Assembly: GCA_016712105.1 (NCBI GenBank)
Contig: JADJRU010000004.1
Coordinates: 1-64,000, forward strand
DNA length: 64,000 nucleotides
Source: Ahniella sp.
Lineage (GTDB): Bacteria > Pseudomonadota > Gammaproteobacteria > Xanthomonadales > Ahniellaceae
Reading direction: 5' to 3'
Part shown: positions 1 through 8,853 of the stretch, in pieces
Numbering within the stretch: position 1 is the first letter of the stretch
Layout: each line of letters begins with the position of its first letter
Notes under the pieces: model-generated
The model's input: only the letters and a program-made list of their open reading frames with translations
Told to the model about the DNA's origin: nothing
Database searches by the model: none
Position numbers and translations under genes: made by a program

Positions 1-169
1 TCACCGCGATCTGTAAATTTCGTGCGCCGCCCAGCGCGTAGCTCTCAGAACTCTTTGGTGCAACCATTCGACGGACAAGGGCGACGCAAAGCGCTATGAC
101 AAACATACTCACGAACATGGTCAGCAGGCCCATACTTTCCATGACCGCACTGAATCCTGCTTGATCCAT
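1..169 (-). CDS. Small membrane protein, 3' end outside window
   Basis: Only the first 56 codons are present and the frame is still open at base 1. The ATG at 169 follows a good GGGAG ribosome site 8-9 bases upstream. The peptide starts MDQAGFSAVMESMGLLTMFVSMF and has one hydrophobic segment at about residues 13-33, followed by a basic stretch (LVRRMVAPK), so a single-pass inner-membrane topology is likely. I do not recognise the family. The 179 bases between it and the PD40 gene hold an imperfect hairpin at 195-225 (CCGCC/GGCGG core) without a T-run. Confidence 0.5.
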   Translation of the reverse strand, partial: MDQAGFSAVMESMGLLTMFVSMFVIALCVALVRRMVAPKSSESYALGGARNLQIAV

Positions 170-348
170 ATTTAGCTCCCTCGCAGACTCAATTCAGTAT
201 AGCCGCCCCCCAGTAGGCGGTACTGAGAACCGATGGTGCATCATTTGTTCCGCGTCCACTCCCTGATCCGACGGGTAATTTTCGGGCCGGTTGAAAACGT
301 AGAGAGTAACGTCCGCCCCAAGCGATGAGCCGATTTGGAAGTCCCGAT

Positions 349-1528
349 TTACTCGAAGCTGTCCCTGAAGAGTTCCATCACCGTGCGTAGGTCGAACAAG
401 AACACGTCATCGTTCCCGTCGTTCACCTGCTGAATTGTGGCGTCGTCTCCTCGCACCGTTACGAACTGGCCGTCTGCGGAAATCATCGGATAAAGCGGTC
501 GACCATTTTGCGGTGCCGCCAACGCTGAGGTTCAGAGGAATGCGAAGGCCACTCGGTCGATCGAACAGAATCAACGGATCTCCGGGTGAGCCGCCTCGGA
601 TGATGTAGATGATTCTGGATCCGTCGGCCGACATAGCAGAATGGTCCGTGGATAGCGTCAATTGCTCTCCGCTCAAGCCGGTGCTGACTCGTGTTGTCGT
701 CCCGGATGTAAGATCGGTGAGAAAGATGTCGGTTTGGCCGTTGGTATCTCCGGGGACAAGGTTCGACGCTTCTGAGCCGAACGTTACCCAACGGCCATCG
801 TCGGAAATTGTCGCTTTTTTTGACCCAAAACCCGATGTCCCATTTGGATCAACGCCACCCACGCCAACTGAAACTCTCGTCGTCGTGTTGCTGACCCGAT
901 CCCGGACGAAGACGTTCAATAGAATGCCTGGCGCCATTCCCAACTGCGTGCCAAGCGAGGCAAAAGCCACAAAGCGACCGTCCCCCGAGATCCATGGGTC
1001 AAAGCTTTGGCCAAGAGATTGTTCCCCATTCGACCCGACGCTGACGCGTTCGATCACATTGCTATTCATGTCGCGCACGAAAATATCGCTAACACCGTTG
1101 GTGTCGCCCGCCACAAGATCACTGCCTGGGCTTGCAAACGCCACGAATCGACCGTCCGCCGTCATACGGGCATATGTGTCGACTTGCGCATTACTATTGC
1201 CGCCAGCAGGGGGCTGATTCACGCGCACGATCTCCCCACTGGCGAGGTTCATGCGAAAGAAGTCAGGTGAGCTGGTATCACTCGGTACCAGGTTCGCTTG
1301 CCCTGTAACAAAAACCACAAAGGCGGCATCACGCGACAGAACGGGGTATCCGATAGATCGCGTCCGCACAGCGGGCGGAACAACCCAGTTCGTACTGTTG
1401 CCCTGACGATCTCGAATCATCGCGTAGCTGAAATCAAGGCCGTCGTCGAAGTCGCCCGGGACGAGGTTGAAGGCCCCAGATGTAAATGCAACGATGTTGC
1501 CCCCATCGGCGATGGATCCTGGCTCAAA
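349..1528 (-). pseudogene. PD40/TolB-like beta-propeller protein, 5'-truncated and frameshifted
   Basis: The reading frame carries repeated propeller blades of the PD40 kind, each with an S-x-D-G-R-x-V/I-x-F signature followed by D-I-F-V-R-D or similar (for example ISGDGRFVAFAS, ISDDGRWVTFGS), so it was probably a secreted WD40-like protein of unknown role. The 5' end is lost: the transposon left end begins at 1529, and the apparent start at 1696 lies inside transposon DNA. A second lesion is a one-base shift near 518. The old frame stops at 407, while the next frame continues with another blade (YPMISADGQFVTV) and ends at 349 with LFRDSFE. The F-x-D-x-F-E tail is also seen on the peptidase pseudogene ending at 40405. 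The truncation is clear; the frameshift could be a sequencing error. Confidence 0.8.
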
Positions 1529-1567
1529 TTGGCCAAGTTTGCCCAACGCCCCAAAATGTAAAGTTTG
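1529..1567 (+). repeat. Left terminal inverted repeat of the transposon
   Basis: It reads TTGGCCAAGTTT, then GCCCAACGCC, then CCAAAATGTAAAGTTTG, from outside to inside. It matches the complement of 25177-25215 at 35 of 39 positions. The inner TGTAAAG resembles the conserved TTAAG-like inner motif of Tn3-family ends. Translation across it adds the foreign peptide TLHFGALGKLGQ to the PD40 frame, which places the junction at the outer edge of the repeat. Confidence 0.88.
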
Positions 1568-1907
1568 GACGCGTTCCCAAATCACGACGATCTTAAGTCG
1601 TGCGACCGAGGGGTCGAACAATCCTGAGTGGACGTGATTCTCGGCTGGTTGATCCTGCCCCCGATTTTCGTCCGAGTTTTCGTTGGTGAAGCCCATCGCG
1701 GCCTATGAGCCTGCAATGGCCCAATCTGGCCGTCTCTCATAATACCCAGAGGCAGGGAAGCCGCAGTAGTGGCAGTGCGGAACCGCTGTGAACGGGCACC
1801 ATCAACAGATGCAGGGAGGAACTTCTGAGTACCCATCGGGTCAATCAGAATGCATCCCTCATTCTGGGATGCGCTACTCTTTGTTCACCGGAGTCGTTCG
1901 AATCCTG
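1568..1907. other. Left subterminal region of transposon, no gene seen
   Basis: About 340 bases between the left inverted repeat and the first cargo gene. It holds a 6-bp inverted repeat CACGAC/GTCGTG at 1583-1602. The short reading frames here show no protein-like features. It presumably carries the promoter of the cargo operon, but I cannot point to a convincing -35/-10 pair or metal-regulator operator. Confidence 0.4.
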
Positions 1908-2291
1908 ATGCGTCTGAGTCGCCGCCATCGTCGTTGGATCGCGTTGATCGCCCTGCTGGGGCTGCTGTTCCAGCATGCCGCGATGGCGAGCTATATCTGC
2001 CCGCAGGACGTGCAGGCGCAGATGACGGCAAGTGCTTCGATTCCACCCTGCCACGATGAGGTGCCCGAGGCCGATGACCGCCTGCGGTGTGAGGCACATT
2101 GCCATCCGGTCTTGTCAACCTTTGACCCGCCCCAGACGGTCAGCGCTGCTCCCGCAGCCATCCTGCCCAGTCCGGCGGTCGACTTCGCCGAACCCCGTTT
2201 GGTGCAGTGTCTTACCGTCGTCGCTACGCCGTTCGCTTTTGACGCCTGCGCGCCCCCAATACGCACACGCTTTTGCTCGCTGCTGATTTGA
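1908..2291 (+). CDS. Small exported Cys/His protein preceding cus genes
   Basis: This 127-aa protein starts MRLSRRHRRWIALIALLGLL, a basic N-terminus plus hydrophobic stretch and an AMA cleavage-like site, so it is probably exported or membrane-anchored. The mature part has scattered Cys and His residues (YICPQD, PPCHDE, RCEAHCHPV) that could bind metal. Upstream in-frame ATGs exist at 1788 and 1869; 1908 is preferred because it gives a clean signal sequence with GGAG about 12 bases upstream. It sits 71 bp before the outer-membrane gene of the copper-type efflux system, the usual place for small accessory proteins of such operons. I do not assign a family. Confidence 0.55.
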   Translation: MRLSRRHRRWIALIALLGLLFQHAAMASYICPQDVQAQMTASASIPPCHDEVPEADDRLRCEAHCHPVLSTFDPPQTVSAAPAAILPSPAVDFAEPRLVQCLTVVATPFAFDACAPPIRTRFCSLLI

Positions 2292-2362
2292 GCTTCGTTG
2301 TCGTTCGCTGAGCCGCCGCACTTTTCGCGGCGCCGCTGGTTTTCGACGATGACGGAGCATTC

Positions 2363-3667
2363 ATGGCTATGTTTATTAAACGCGGGGCGCTGCCCTGCCT
2401 GTGTTCTTATGCGCGCTGTTCGATGGGATGGCTCGCTGTTTCGCTGCTACTTGGATGGATGTCGGTTGCTGGCCTTGCTGCGGCAGAAGAGCCACTCGGA
2501 TTGGAAGATGCGTTCGCGCTGGCCGAATTGACCACGCCCGTTCTGGCGGCAAGGCACACCTCATTGCTTGCCGCTGAGCAGCGCGTCGGCCCAGCGGGCG
2601 AACTGCCGGACCCCGAACTGATCGTCGGCATCGACAACTTGCCGACGGACGGCGCGGACGCCGGCAGCCTCACCGCCGACTTCATGACGATGCGCAAGGT
2701 CGGACTGATGCAGCGCTTCGTGCACCGCGACAAACGCACGCTGCGCCAGGATCGGGCTGCCGCCGATGTGGACCGCGAGGCCGCGATGTTGATCTCAGAA
2801 CGTCTGTCGGTCCGCGTGGCTGTCGCACGCGCTTGGATCGACACCCATTTGGCGGAACGCCGCCACGCGCTGCTACTCGCCCTTCGCCCGCGTTTCGACT
2901 TGGGCGTTGCCGCAGCCGAAGCACAACTCATCCGAGGGGGCGGCGGCGCCGACGCCCTCGCGGCCAAGGACGCGCGGATCGCGTTGGAAGACCGGATCAG
3001 CGAAGCCGAACTGGCAACGCGCATTGCCCGTGCCGAACTAGCCCGCTGGCTGCTAGACGACGCGCAGCGTCCCTTGCAGTCGCCTCCGGACTGGCGTGAT
3101 CTCGGCAATGCCAGCGCCGCGTCCCTGCTGCCGCGCATCGATCAGCACCGCGAACTGCTGGGCTATGCCGCACAGACCCGCGCGGCGGAAGTCGATGTAC
3201 AGCTCGCCCGCGCAGATAAACGGCCGGATTGGTCGCTGGAATTGGCCTATGCCGATCGTGGGCCGGCCTACTCGAACATGCTCTCGCTGATGGTGCGGGT
3301 GGACCTGCCAGTGTTTGCCTCGCGCCGTCAGGACCCGATGATCGCCGCGAAGCTGGCTGAGCGGGATCGGGTTGACGCCGAACGTGAGGATGCCCGCCGT
3401 CGTCACGCCGCGGAGCTGCAAAGCGTCGTTGCTACGTGGCAAACCGCGCTTGTGCAGATTGATCGTTTCGACCACGAACTGCGCCCCCTCGCACTCGACC
3501 GCACTGACGCTGCTCTGGCGGCCTATCGAGCCGGGCGCGGCGACCTCAGCGCCGCCATCGCGGCACTCACGGCCGAGACCGATCGCGAACTCGACTACGT
3601 CGATCGCCTCGCCACGCTGGCCGCCGCCTGGGCCGAACTCCGCTACAGCTTTGCCGAGGAGCACTGA
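2363..3667 (+). CDS. Outer-membrane efflux protein of copper-type RND system (CusC/TolC-like)
   Basis: This 434-aa TolC-family protein would form the outer-membrane duct of the tripartite pump encoded by this and the next two genes. It has a signal peptide (about residues 1-40, ending GLAAAEEP) and the two helical repeats expected of the outer-membrane efflux family (residues about 45-230 and 240-430), rich in Ala/Arg/Glu heptads. The gene ends TGA at 3665-3667, one base before the ATG of the membrane-fusion gene, so the two are surely cotranscribed and translationally coupled. No Cys suitable for lipidation is seen at the cleavage site, unlike E. coli CusC. Confidence 0.85.
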   Translation: MAMFIKRGALPCLCSYARCSMGWLAVSLLLGWMSVAGLAAAEEPLGLEDAFALAELTTPVLAARHTSLLAAEQRVGPAGELPDPELIVGIDNLPTDGADAGSLTADFMTMRKVGLMQRFVHRDKRTLRQDRAAADVDREAAMLISERLSVRVAVARAWIDTHLAERRHALLLALRPRFDLGVAAAEAQLIRGGGGADALAAKDARIALEDRISEAELATRIARAELARWLLDDAQRPLQSPPDWRDLGNASAASLLPRIDQHRELLGYAAQTRAAEVDVQLARADKRPDWSLELAYADRGPAYSNMLSLMVRVDLPVFASRRQDPMIAAKLAERDRVDAEREDARRRHAAELQSVVATWQTALVQIDRFDHELRPLALDRTDAALAAYRAGRGDLSAAIAALTAETDRELDYVDRLATLAAAWAELRYSFAEEH

Positions 3668-3668
3668 C

Positions 3669-5165
3669 ATGCGCAGAATCCTGATGGGAAGTGCGATTGT
3701 TGGTGCCTTTCTCGCCGGCCTGGCCGTGATGGCCTGGTGGAGCCCTCGGGCACCCATCGACGACGCCGGACAACCCGAGCCGGCCGCCAAGGGCCAGCGC
3801 GAGGTGCTGTATTGGTACGACCCGATGTTGCCGCAGCATCGCTTCGATGCACCGGGCAAGTCGCCGTTCATGGACATGATGTTGGTGCCCAAGTACGCCG
3901 GTGACGCGGGCGACAGCGGTAGCGTCACCATCGATCCACGACTGGTGCAGAATCTCGGAATACGCACCGCACCGGCCGTGCTCGACCGCATTGATCGATC
4001 GGTAGAAGCCAACGGTGTGGTCACATTCGACGAACGCGAGATCGCAGTCGTCCAGGCGCGAGTCGAGGCCATCGTCGAACGCCTGTATGTGCGCGCTACG
4101 CTCGATCCGGTCGAGGCCGGCCAACCGCTGCTGGCGCTGATCGCCCCCGACTGGACCGCAGCGCAAGAGGAGTATCTCAGCCTGCGTCGTGCGCGGACGC
4201 CGGACCTGCAAAACTTCATCGAAGCTGCACGCCGGCGTTTGCTGTTATTGGGCATGAGCGAGACGCAGATCCGTGCAATCGAACGCAGCGGTCGCAGCGA
4301 CACCCGCATCGTCATCCACGCGCCGCGCGACGGCGTGGTGGCTGAGCTGGCGGTGCGCGAGGGGGCGCGTGTGATGGCTGGTTCGTCCCTGCTGACGATC
4401 AATGGACTGTCGACGGTCTGGATTAACGCGGCGGTGCCGGAAGCCAGTGCGGGGATCGTGTCCAAGGGCGCCAAAGCGATCGCCAGCGTGCCCGCGTATC
4501 CCGGTCAGCGTTTTGAAGGCACCGTCGATGCCGTACTGCCGAACGTGGATCCGCAGACGCGCACGCTGAGTGCGCGCATCGTGCTCGACAACCTCGATCA
4601 ACGGCTCACGCCGGGAATGTTCGTGGCCCTGCAGCTCCAGCCGGCCGACGCGGGCCCGCGCTGCGTGCTGGTATCCACCGAGGCAATCATCGCCACCGGC
4701 ACGCGCCAGGTGGTCATCATTGCCGAGGGCCAGGGCCGTTTCCGTGCCCAGGAAGTGCGGGTCGGCATCGAGTCTGGCGGCCGCAGCGAAATTCTGGAGG
4801 GCGTTGAACCTGGCGAAGAGGTCGTGCTGTCCGGCCAGTTTCTGATCGATTCCGAGGCTAGCCTGAGTGGTGCCTTGGCGCGACTGTCGAGCGAATCGAG
4901 CGCGTCCGATCGCACCCAGCCTCCGGCCGAACGCCACGCCGCCGACGGCGTAGTGACCCGCATCGAGGCCGGCGCCTGGAGCATCGACACCGGTCCCGTG
5001 CCGTCGCTGCAGATGGGCGCGATGGACATGACCTTCGTGCCGCCGGTGAGCACGTCCGCGATTGCGGTCGGTGAGCGCGTGCGGTTCACCTTCTTCAGCA
5101 ACGCCGACGGCGCCTTCGAAATCGATGAGATCACATCGGTCGGCGCGATGGAGGACACGCCATGA
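3669..5165 (+). CDS. cusB: Periplasmic adaptor (CusB-like) with N-terminal metal-binding and C-terminal CusF-like domains
   Basis: Membrane-fusion subunit of 498 aa. Residues about 1-25 form a membrane anchor. Residues about 55-80 (YWYDPMLPQHRFDAPGKS then PFMDMMLVPKYAG) are the heavy-metal-binding domain typical of CusB-type adaptors. Residues about 90-410 hold the barrel-sandwich, alpha-hairpin and beta-barrel regions. Residues about 425-495 resemble the copper chaperone CusF (GVVTRIEAG then LQMGAMDMTF), here fused to the adaptor. Compared with E. coli CusF the two methionines are kept, but the Trp is Met and the metal-binding His is Thr. The start at 3669 is fixed by the upstream stop and by the signal-anchor; a longer open frame to 3372 only overlaps the preceding gene. 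Its stop overlaps the start of the pump gene by 4 bases. Confidence 0.88.
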   Translation: MRRILMGSAIVGAFLAGLAVMAWWSPRAPIDDAGQPEPAAKGQREVLYWYDPMLPQHRFDAPGKSPFMDMMLVPKYAGDAGDSGSVTIDPRLVQNLGIRTAPAVLDRIDRSVEANGVVTFDEREIAVVQARVEAIVERLYVRATLDPVEAGQPLLALIAPDWTAAQEEYLSLRRARTPDLQNFIEAARRRLLLLGMSETQIRAIERSGRSDTRIVIHAPRDGVVAELAVREGARVMAGSSLLTINGLSTVWINAAVPEASAGIVSKGAKAIASVPAYPGQRFEGTVDAVLPNVDPQTRTLSARIVLDNLDQRLTPGMFVALQLQPADAGPRCVLVSTEAIIATGTRQVVIIAEGQGRFRAQEVRVGIESGGRSEILEGVEPGEEVVLSGQFLIDSEASLSGALARLSSESSASDRTQPPAERHAADGVVTRIEAGAWSIDTGPVPSLQMGAMDMTFVPPVSTSAIAVGERVRFTFFSNADGAFEIDEITSVGAMEDTP

Positions 5166-8100
5166 TCGCTCGATTGATCGCTTGGTCCATCAGGCAACGC
5201 TTTCTGGTGCTGCTGGCGAGTCTGGGATTGGCGGCTTGGGGTATATGGGCACTGCAGCGCACACCGGTCGATGCCTTGCCCGACCTGTCCGACGTGCAGG
5301 TGATCATCCGCACGACCTGGCCCGGACAGGCGCCGCAGCTGGTCGAGGACCAGGTCACCTATCCGCTGACCACGACAATGCTGTCGGTGCCGGGGGCACG
5401 CGTGGTGCGCGGATATTCGTTTTTCGGTGACTCGTTCGTCTATGTGCTGTTCGAGGATGGCACCGACCTGTATTGGGCGCGCTCGCGGGTGCTGGAGTAT
5501 CTGAGTCAGATCCAGGACCGCCTGCCCGTCGGCACCCGGCCCGCCCTAGGCCCCGATGCCACCGGCGTTGGCTGGATCTACGAGTACGCGCTGGTCGACC
5601 GCAGCGGCACGCACGATTTGTCCGAGCTGCGTGCGCTGCAGGACTGGTTTCTGAAGTACGAGCTGAAGGCCGTGCCCGACGTCGCCGAGGTCGCCACGAT
5701 CGGCGGCATGGTCAGGCAATACCAAGTCGTGCTGAATCCCGACCGCCTGCGCGCCTACGGCATCACGCATGCCGACGTCGCCGAGGCGATCGGCCGTGCC
5801 AACGGCGAGTCCGGTGGCGCCGCGCTGGAGATCGCCGAAGCCGAGTACATGGTCCGTGCGCGCGGCTATCTGCAGTCGCTCGACGATTTCCGCAGCATTC
5901 CCTTGCGCACGGGAGAGAACGGCTCGGTGGTGACCTTGGGCGATGTTGCTCGTGTGCAGATCGGCCCGGAAATGCGCCGCGGCATCGCTGAACTGGACGG
6001 TAAGGGTGAAGTCGTTGGCGGGGTCGTCGTGCTGCGCTCCGGGCGCAACGCCCAGTCCACGATCGAGGCCGTCAAGGCACGTCTGGAGGCCTTGCGCGGC
6101 AGTTTGCCGCAGGGGGTGGAGATCGTCGAAACCTACGATCGCTCGCAGCTGATCGACAGCGCAATTGCCAACCTGCGCGGCAAGCTGATCGAAGAGTTCA
6201 TTGTCGTCGCGCTGGTCTGTCTGCTGTTCCTGTTCCATCTTCGCTCGGCGTTGGTGGCGATCGTCGCACTACCCTTGGGCGTGCTGGCTGCCTTCGTGGT
6301 GATGCACTACCAGGGGATCAACGCCAACATCATGTCGCTGGGCGGCATCGCGATTGCGATCGGCGCGATGGTCGATGCGGCCATCGTCATGATCGAGAAT
6401 GCGCACAAGCATCTCGAGCACTGGAGTGCGGAGCGCGAGGGTCGCACGCCGACCACCGACGAGCGCTGGCAGATTGTGCAGACCGCGGCCGCTGAGGTCG
6501 GGCCAGCACTGTTCTTCAGCCTGTTGATCATTACGCTGTCGTTCGTGCCGGTGTTCACCCTGCAGGCACAGGAAGGCCGACTGTTCTCGCCGCTCGCCTA
6601 CACCAAGACCTACGCGATGGCCGCCGCCGCTGGACTGTCGGTGACGCTGATTCCGGTGCTGATGGGCTACTGGATCCGCGGGCGCATCCCGGCCGAGTCG
6701 GCCAATCCGCTGTCGCGGATGCTGATCGCGGTCTACCGGCCGCTGCTGGATGCCGCGCTGAGCAGGCCGAAATCGACCTTGGCCATCGCCGCGCTGTTGC
6801 TGATCGCGAGCGTGTGGCCGTACCGCGAGTTGGGAGGCGAGTTCATGCCACCGCTCGATGAGGGTGACTTGCTGTACATGCCGACCGCGCTGCCAGGGCT
6901 ATCGGCCGGCAAGGCCGCCCAGTTGCTGCAGCAGACCGACGCGATGATCCTCAGCGTGCCCGAGGTCGAACGTGTGTTCGGCAAGATCGGTCGCGCCGAG
7001 ACGGCCACCGATCCGGCGCCATTGGAGATGGTCGAGACGACGATCCGCTTCAAGCCGCGAGAGCAGTGGCGGCCGGGGATGACCCCGGAGAAGCTGATCG
7101 AAGAACTGGATCGTACGGTGCGCGTGCCGGGCCTGGCGAATCTGTGGATACCCCCGATCCGCAACCGCATCGACATGCTCGCCACCGGCATCAAGAGTCC
7201 GATCGGGATCAAGATCGCGGGACCTGATCTTGCGGGCATCGATGCCGTAGCCGTGCGCGTCGAGCAAATCGCCAAGACCGTGCCTGGGGTCTCTTCGGCG
7301 CTGGCCGAACGCCTGGCTGGCGGGCGATACATCGAGATCGATCCAGACCGTGCGCAGGCCGCGCGATACGGTCTCAACATCGCCGACCTGCACAGCATCG
7401 TCGCTGGCGTGATCGGTGGCGAAACCATCGGCGAGACCATCGAAGGCCGTCGACGGTTTCCGATCAGCCTGCGCTATCCGCGGGAGCTTCGTGACAGCGT
7501 GCAGCGGCTGCGTGATCTGCCGCTGCTGACGCCGACGGGTGCCCAAGTGCGCCTGGCCGATGTTGCCCGAATCAGCGTGACCGATGGACCGCCGATGCTG
7601 AAGAGCGAGAACGCGCGTCTGTCCGGCTGGGTCTACATCGATGTGCGCGGCCGCGATTTGGTGTCGGTGGTCGACGACCTTCGAGACGCCGTGGGTCGGG
7701 AGATCGTATTGCCGACCGGTTTCTCGATCGCCTGGTCGGGTCAGTTCGAATTCCTCGAGCGTGCCGCCGCGCGCCTGCGCGTGGTCGTGCCGGCGACCCT
7801 GGCGATCATCTTCGTGCTGCTGTTCCTGACTTTCGGTCGCGTCAGTGACGCCATGCTGATCATGGCCAGTCTTCCGTTCGCCCTCGTCGGCGGCCTTTGG
7901 CTGTTGTACGCACTCGGTCACAATTTGTCCGTTGCCAGTGCGGTCGGGTTCATCGCGCTCGCGGGGGTCGCTGCCGAGTTCGGCGTGATCATGCTGCTTT
8001 ATTTGAAGCAGGCGTGGGAACGTCGTCTCGCTACCGGCGAGGCACGCGATCGCGAAGGGTTGCTGGCCGCGATTCGCGAAGGGGCCGTACAACGCGTCCG

Positions 8101-8335
8101 CCCTAAGGCGATGACGGTCGCAGTAATACTCGCGGGCTTGCTGCCGATCATGCTGGGTGGTGGCAGCGGTCACGAAGTCATGCAGCGCATCGCCGCGCCC
8201 ATGGTCGGCGGCATGATCACTGCACCATTGCTGTCGATGTTCGTACTACCTGTCGCGTTCCTGTTAATCCACCAAGCTCGGCTGCGGCGGGTCACGCTTC
8301 CCGATGCAACGGTACTCCGTGCCCCTGAACTCTGA
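5162..8335 (+). CDS. cusA: Copper/silver-type RND inner-membrane efflux pump (CusA-like)
   Basis: Proton-driven heavy-metal efflux pump of 1057 aa with the 12-TM RND layout and two large periplasmic loops. The TM4 motif AIGAMVDAAIVMIENAHK carries the proton-relay Asp and has the form found in monovalent copper/silver exporters rather than the GMMVDGAVVMVENAYR form of the CzcA-like paralogue encoded at 11382-14492. Methionines are frequent in the second periplasmic half (for example RIDMLATGIKS and PPMLKSENA). Start overlaps the adaptor stop (ATGA). Substrate is inferred from family motifs only; no regulator of the CusRS or CueR type is seen nearby. Confidence 0.9.
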   Translation: MIARLIAWSIRQRFLVLLASLGLAAWGIWALQRTPVDALPDLSDVQVIIRTTWPGQAPQLVEDQVTYPLTTTMLSVPGARVVRGYSFFGDSFVYVLFEDGTDLYWARSRVLEYLSQIQDRLPVGTRPALGPDATGVGWIYEYALVDRSGTHDLSELRALQDWFLKYELKAVPDVAEVATIGGMVRQYQVVLNPDRLRAYGITHADVAEAIGRANGESGGAALEIAEAEYMVRARGYLQSLDDFRSIPLRTGENGSVVTLGDVARVQIGPEMRRGIAELDGKGEVVGGVVVLRSGRNAQSTIEAVKARLEALRGSLPQGVEIVETYDRSQLIDSAIANLRGKLIEEFIVVALVCLLFLFHLRSALVAIVALPLGVLAAFVVMHYQGINANIMSLGGIAIAIGAMVDAAIVMIENAHKHLEHWSAEREGRTPTTDERWQIVQTAAAEVGPALFFSLLIITLSFVPVFTLQAQEGRLFSPLAYTKTYAMAAAAGLSVTLIPVLMGYWIRGRIPAESANPLSRMLIAVYRPLLDAALSRPKSTLAIAALLLIASVWPYRELGGEFMPPLDEGDLLYMPTALPGLSAGKAAQLLQQTDAMILSVPEVERVFGKIGRAETATDPAPLEMVETTIRFKPREQWRPGMTPEKLIEELDRTVRVPGLANLWIPPIRNRIDMLATGIKSPIGIKIAGPDLAGIDAVAVRVEQIAKTVPGVSSALAERLAGGRYIEIDPDRAQAARYGLNIADLHSIVAGVIGGETIGETIEGRRRFPISLRYPRELRDSVQRLRDLPLLTPTGAQVRLADVARISVTDGPPMLKSENARLSGWVYIDVRGRDLVSVVDDLRDAVGREIVLPTGFSIAWSGQFEFLERAAARLRVVVPATLAIIFVLLFLTFGRVSDAMLIMASLPFALVGGLWLLYALGHNLSVASAVGFIALAGVAAEFGVIMLLYLKQAWERRLATGEARDREGLLAAIREGAVQRVRPKAMTVAVILAGLLPIMLGGGSGHEVMQRIAAPMVGGMITAPLLSMFVLPVAFLLIHQARLRRVTLPDATVLRAPEL

Positions 8336-8435
8336 TGCCCTGTTATCCGCCAACGCGACGGCCGCAGCCGACGCCACAACATACGGTCCGATTGAAATTG
8401 TGTAGCACTGCAGGGATCAGATAGCATGATCGTGC

Positions 8436-8819
8436 ATGATCCTCCGACTCTCGCCATTTCTAAGTCTCGCAACGCTGCGCCGTTCAACGCGTTTGGCGAC
8501 GTTTGCCTTGATGGTGTTTGTCCTGCGTCTCGGCATTGTGGCGGCCTGCGAGCCCAACGATTTGGCCGAATTGTTTTCCGGACATGCGGAACAACATCTT
8601 GTAGTCAGCACGCTCGACACCTCGTCCGAGTCCGCGCCCGATGCCCTCGACCCGAATCTGCCTGGGCACTGCTTGCACTGCGGTTGCCATTTCCCGGCGA
8701 CGTTGCCGATCGCGCTTCAATCGGTGACCATCATTCAACCCCACTTCTTGCTGCCCGGCGCGAGCCTCGGCCCGATTGATGCCCCACCGGGGCGTCATTT
8801 GAGACCACCCATCTCCTGA
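8436..8819 (+). CDS. CzcI-like small exported Cys/His protein
   Basis: A 127-aa protein with a basic, hydrophobic N-terminus (MILRLSPFLSLATLRRSTRLATFALMVFVLRL in outline), an acidic middle and a metal-ligand cluster HCLHCGCHFPA at about residues 80-90. Small proteins of this layout precede czcCBA operons (CzcI type, proposed to modulate metal response). It begins 100 bp after the cusA-like stop and ends 35 bp before the outer-membrane gene of the second efflux system. Resembles in layout the 127-aa protein at 1908, so each RND operon here begins with such a protein. The family call is by context and motif only. Confidence 0.6.
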   Translation: MILRLSPFLSLATLRRSTRLATFALMVFVLRLGIVAACEPNDLAELFSGHAEQHLVVSTLDTSSESAPDALDPNLPGHCLHCGCHFPATLPIALQSVTIIQPHFLLPGASLGPIDAPPGRHLRPPIS

Positions 8820-8853
8820 TCCGACGCCAACCGTACTCATCGCGCCCACCGCG

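Noticed and set aside
1582..1836. Small minus-strand gene in the transposon left end
   Set aside because: Low-complexity Arg/Thr/Ser text, no ribosome site, no recognisable motif.
3053..4474. A 473-codon minus-strand open frame over the cusC/cusB junction
   Set aside because: It is Ser/Arg-rich and antisense to two recognisable genes; a shadow frame.
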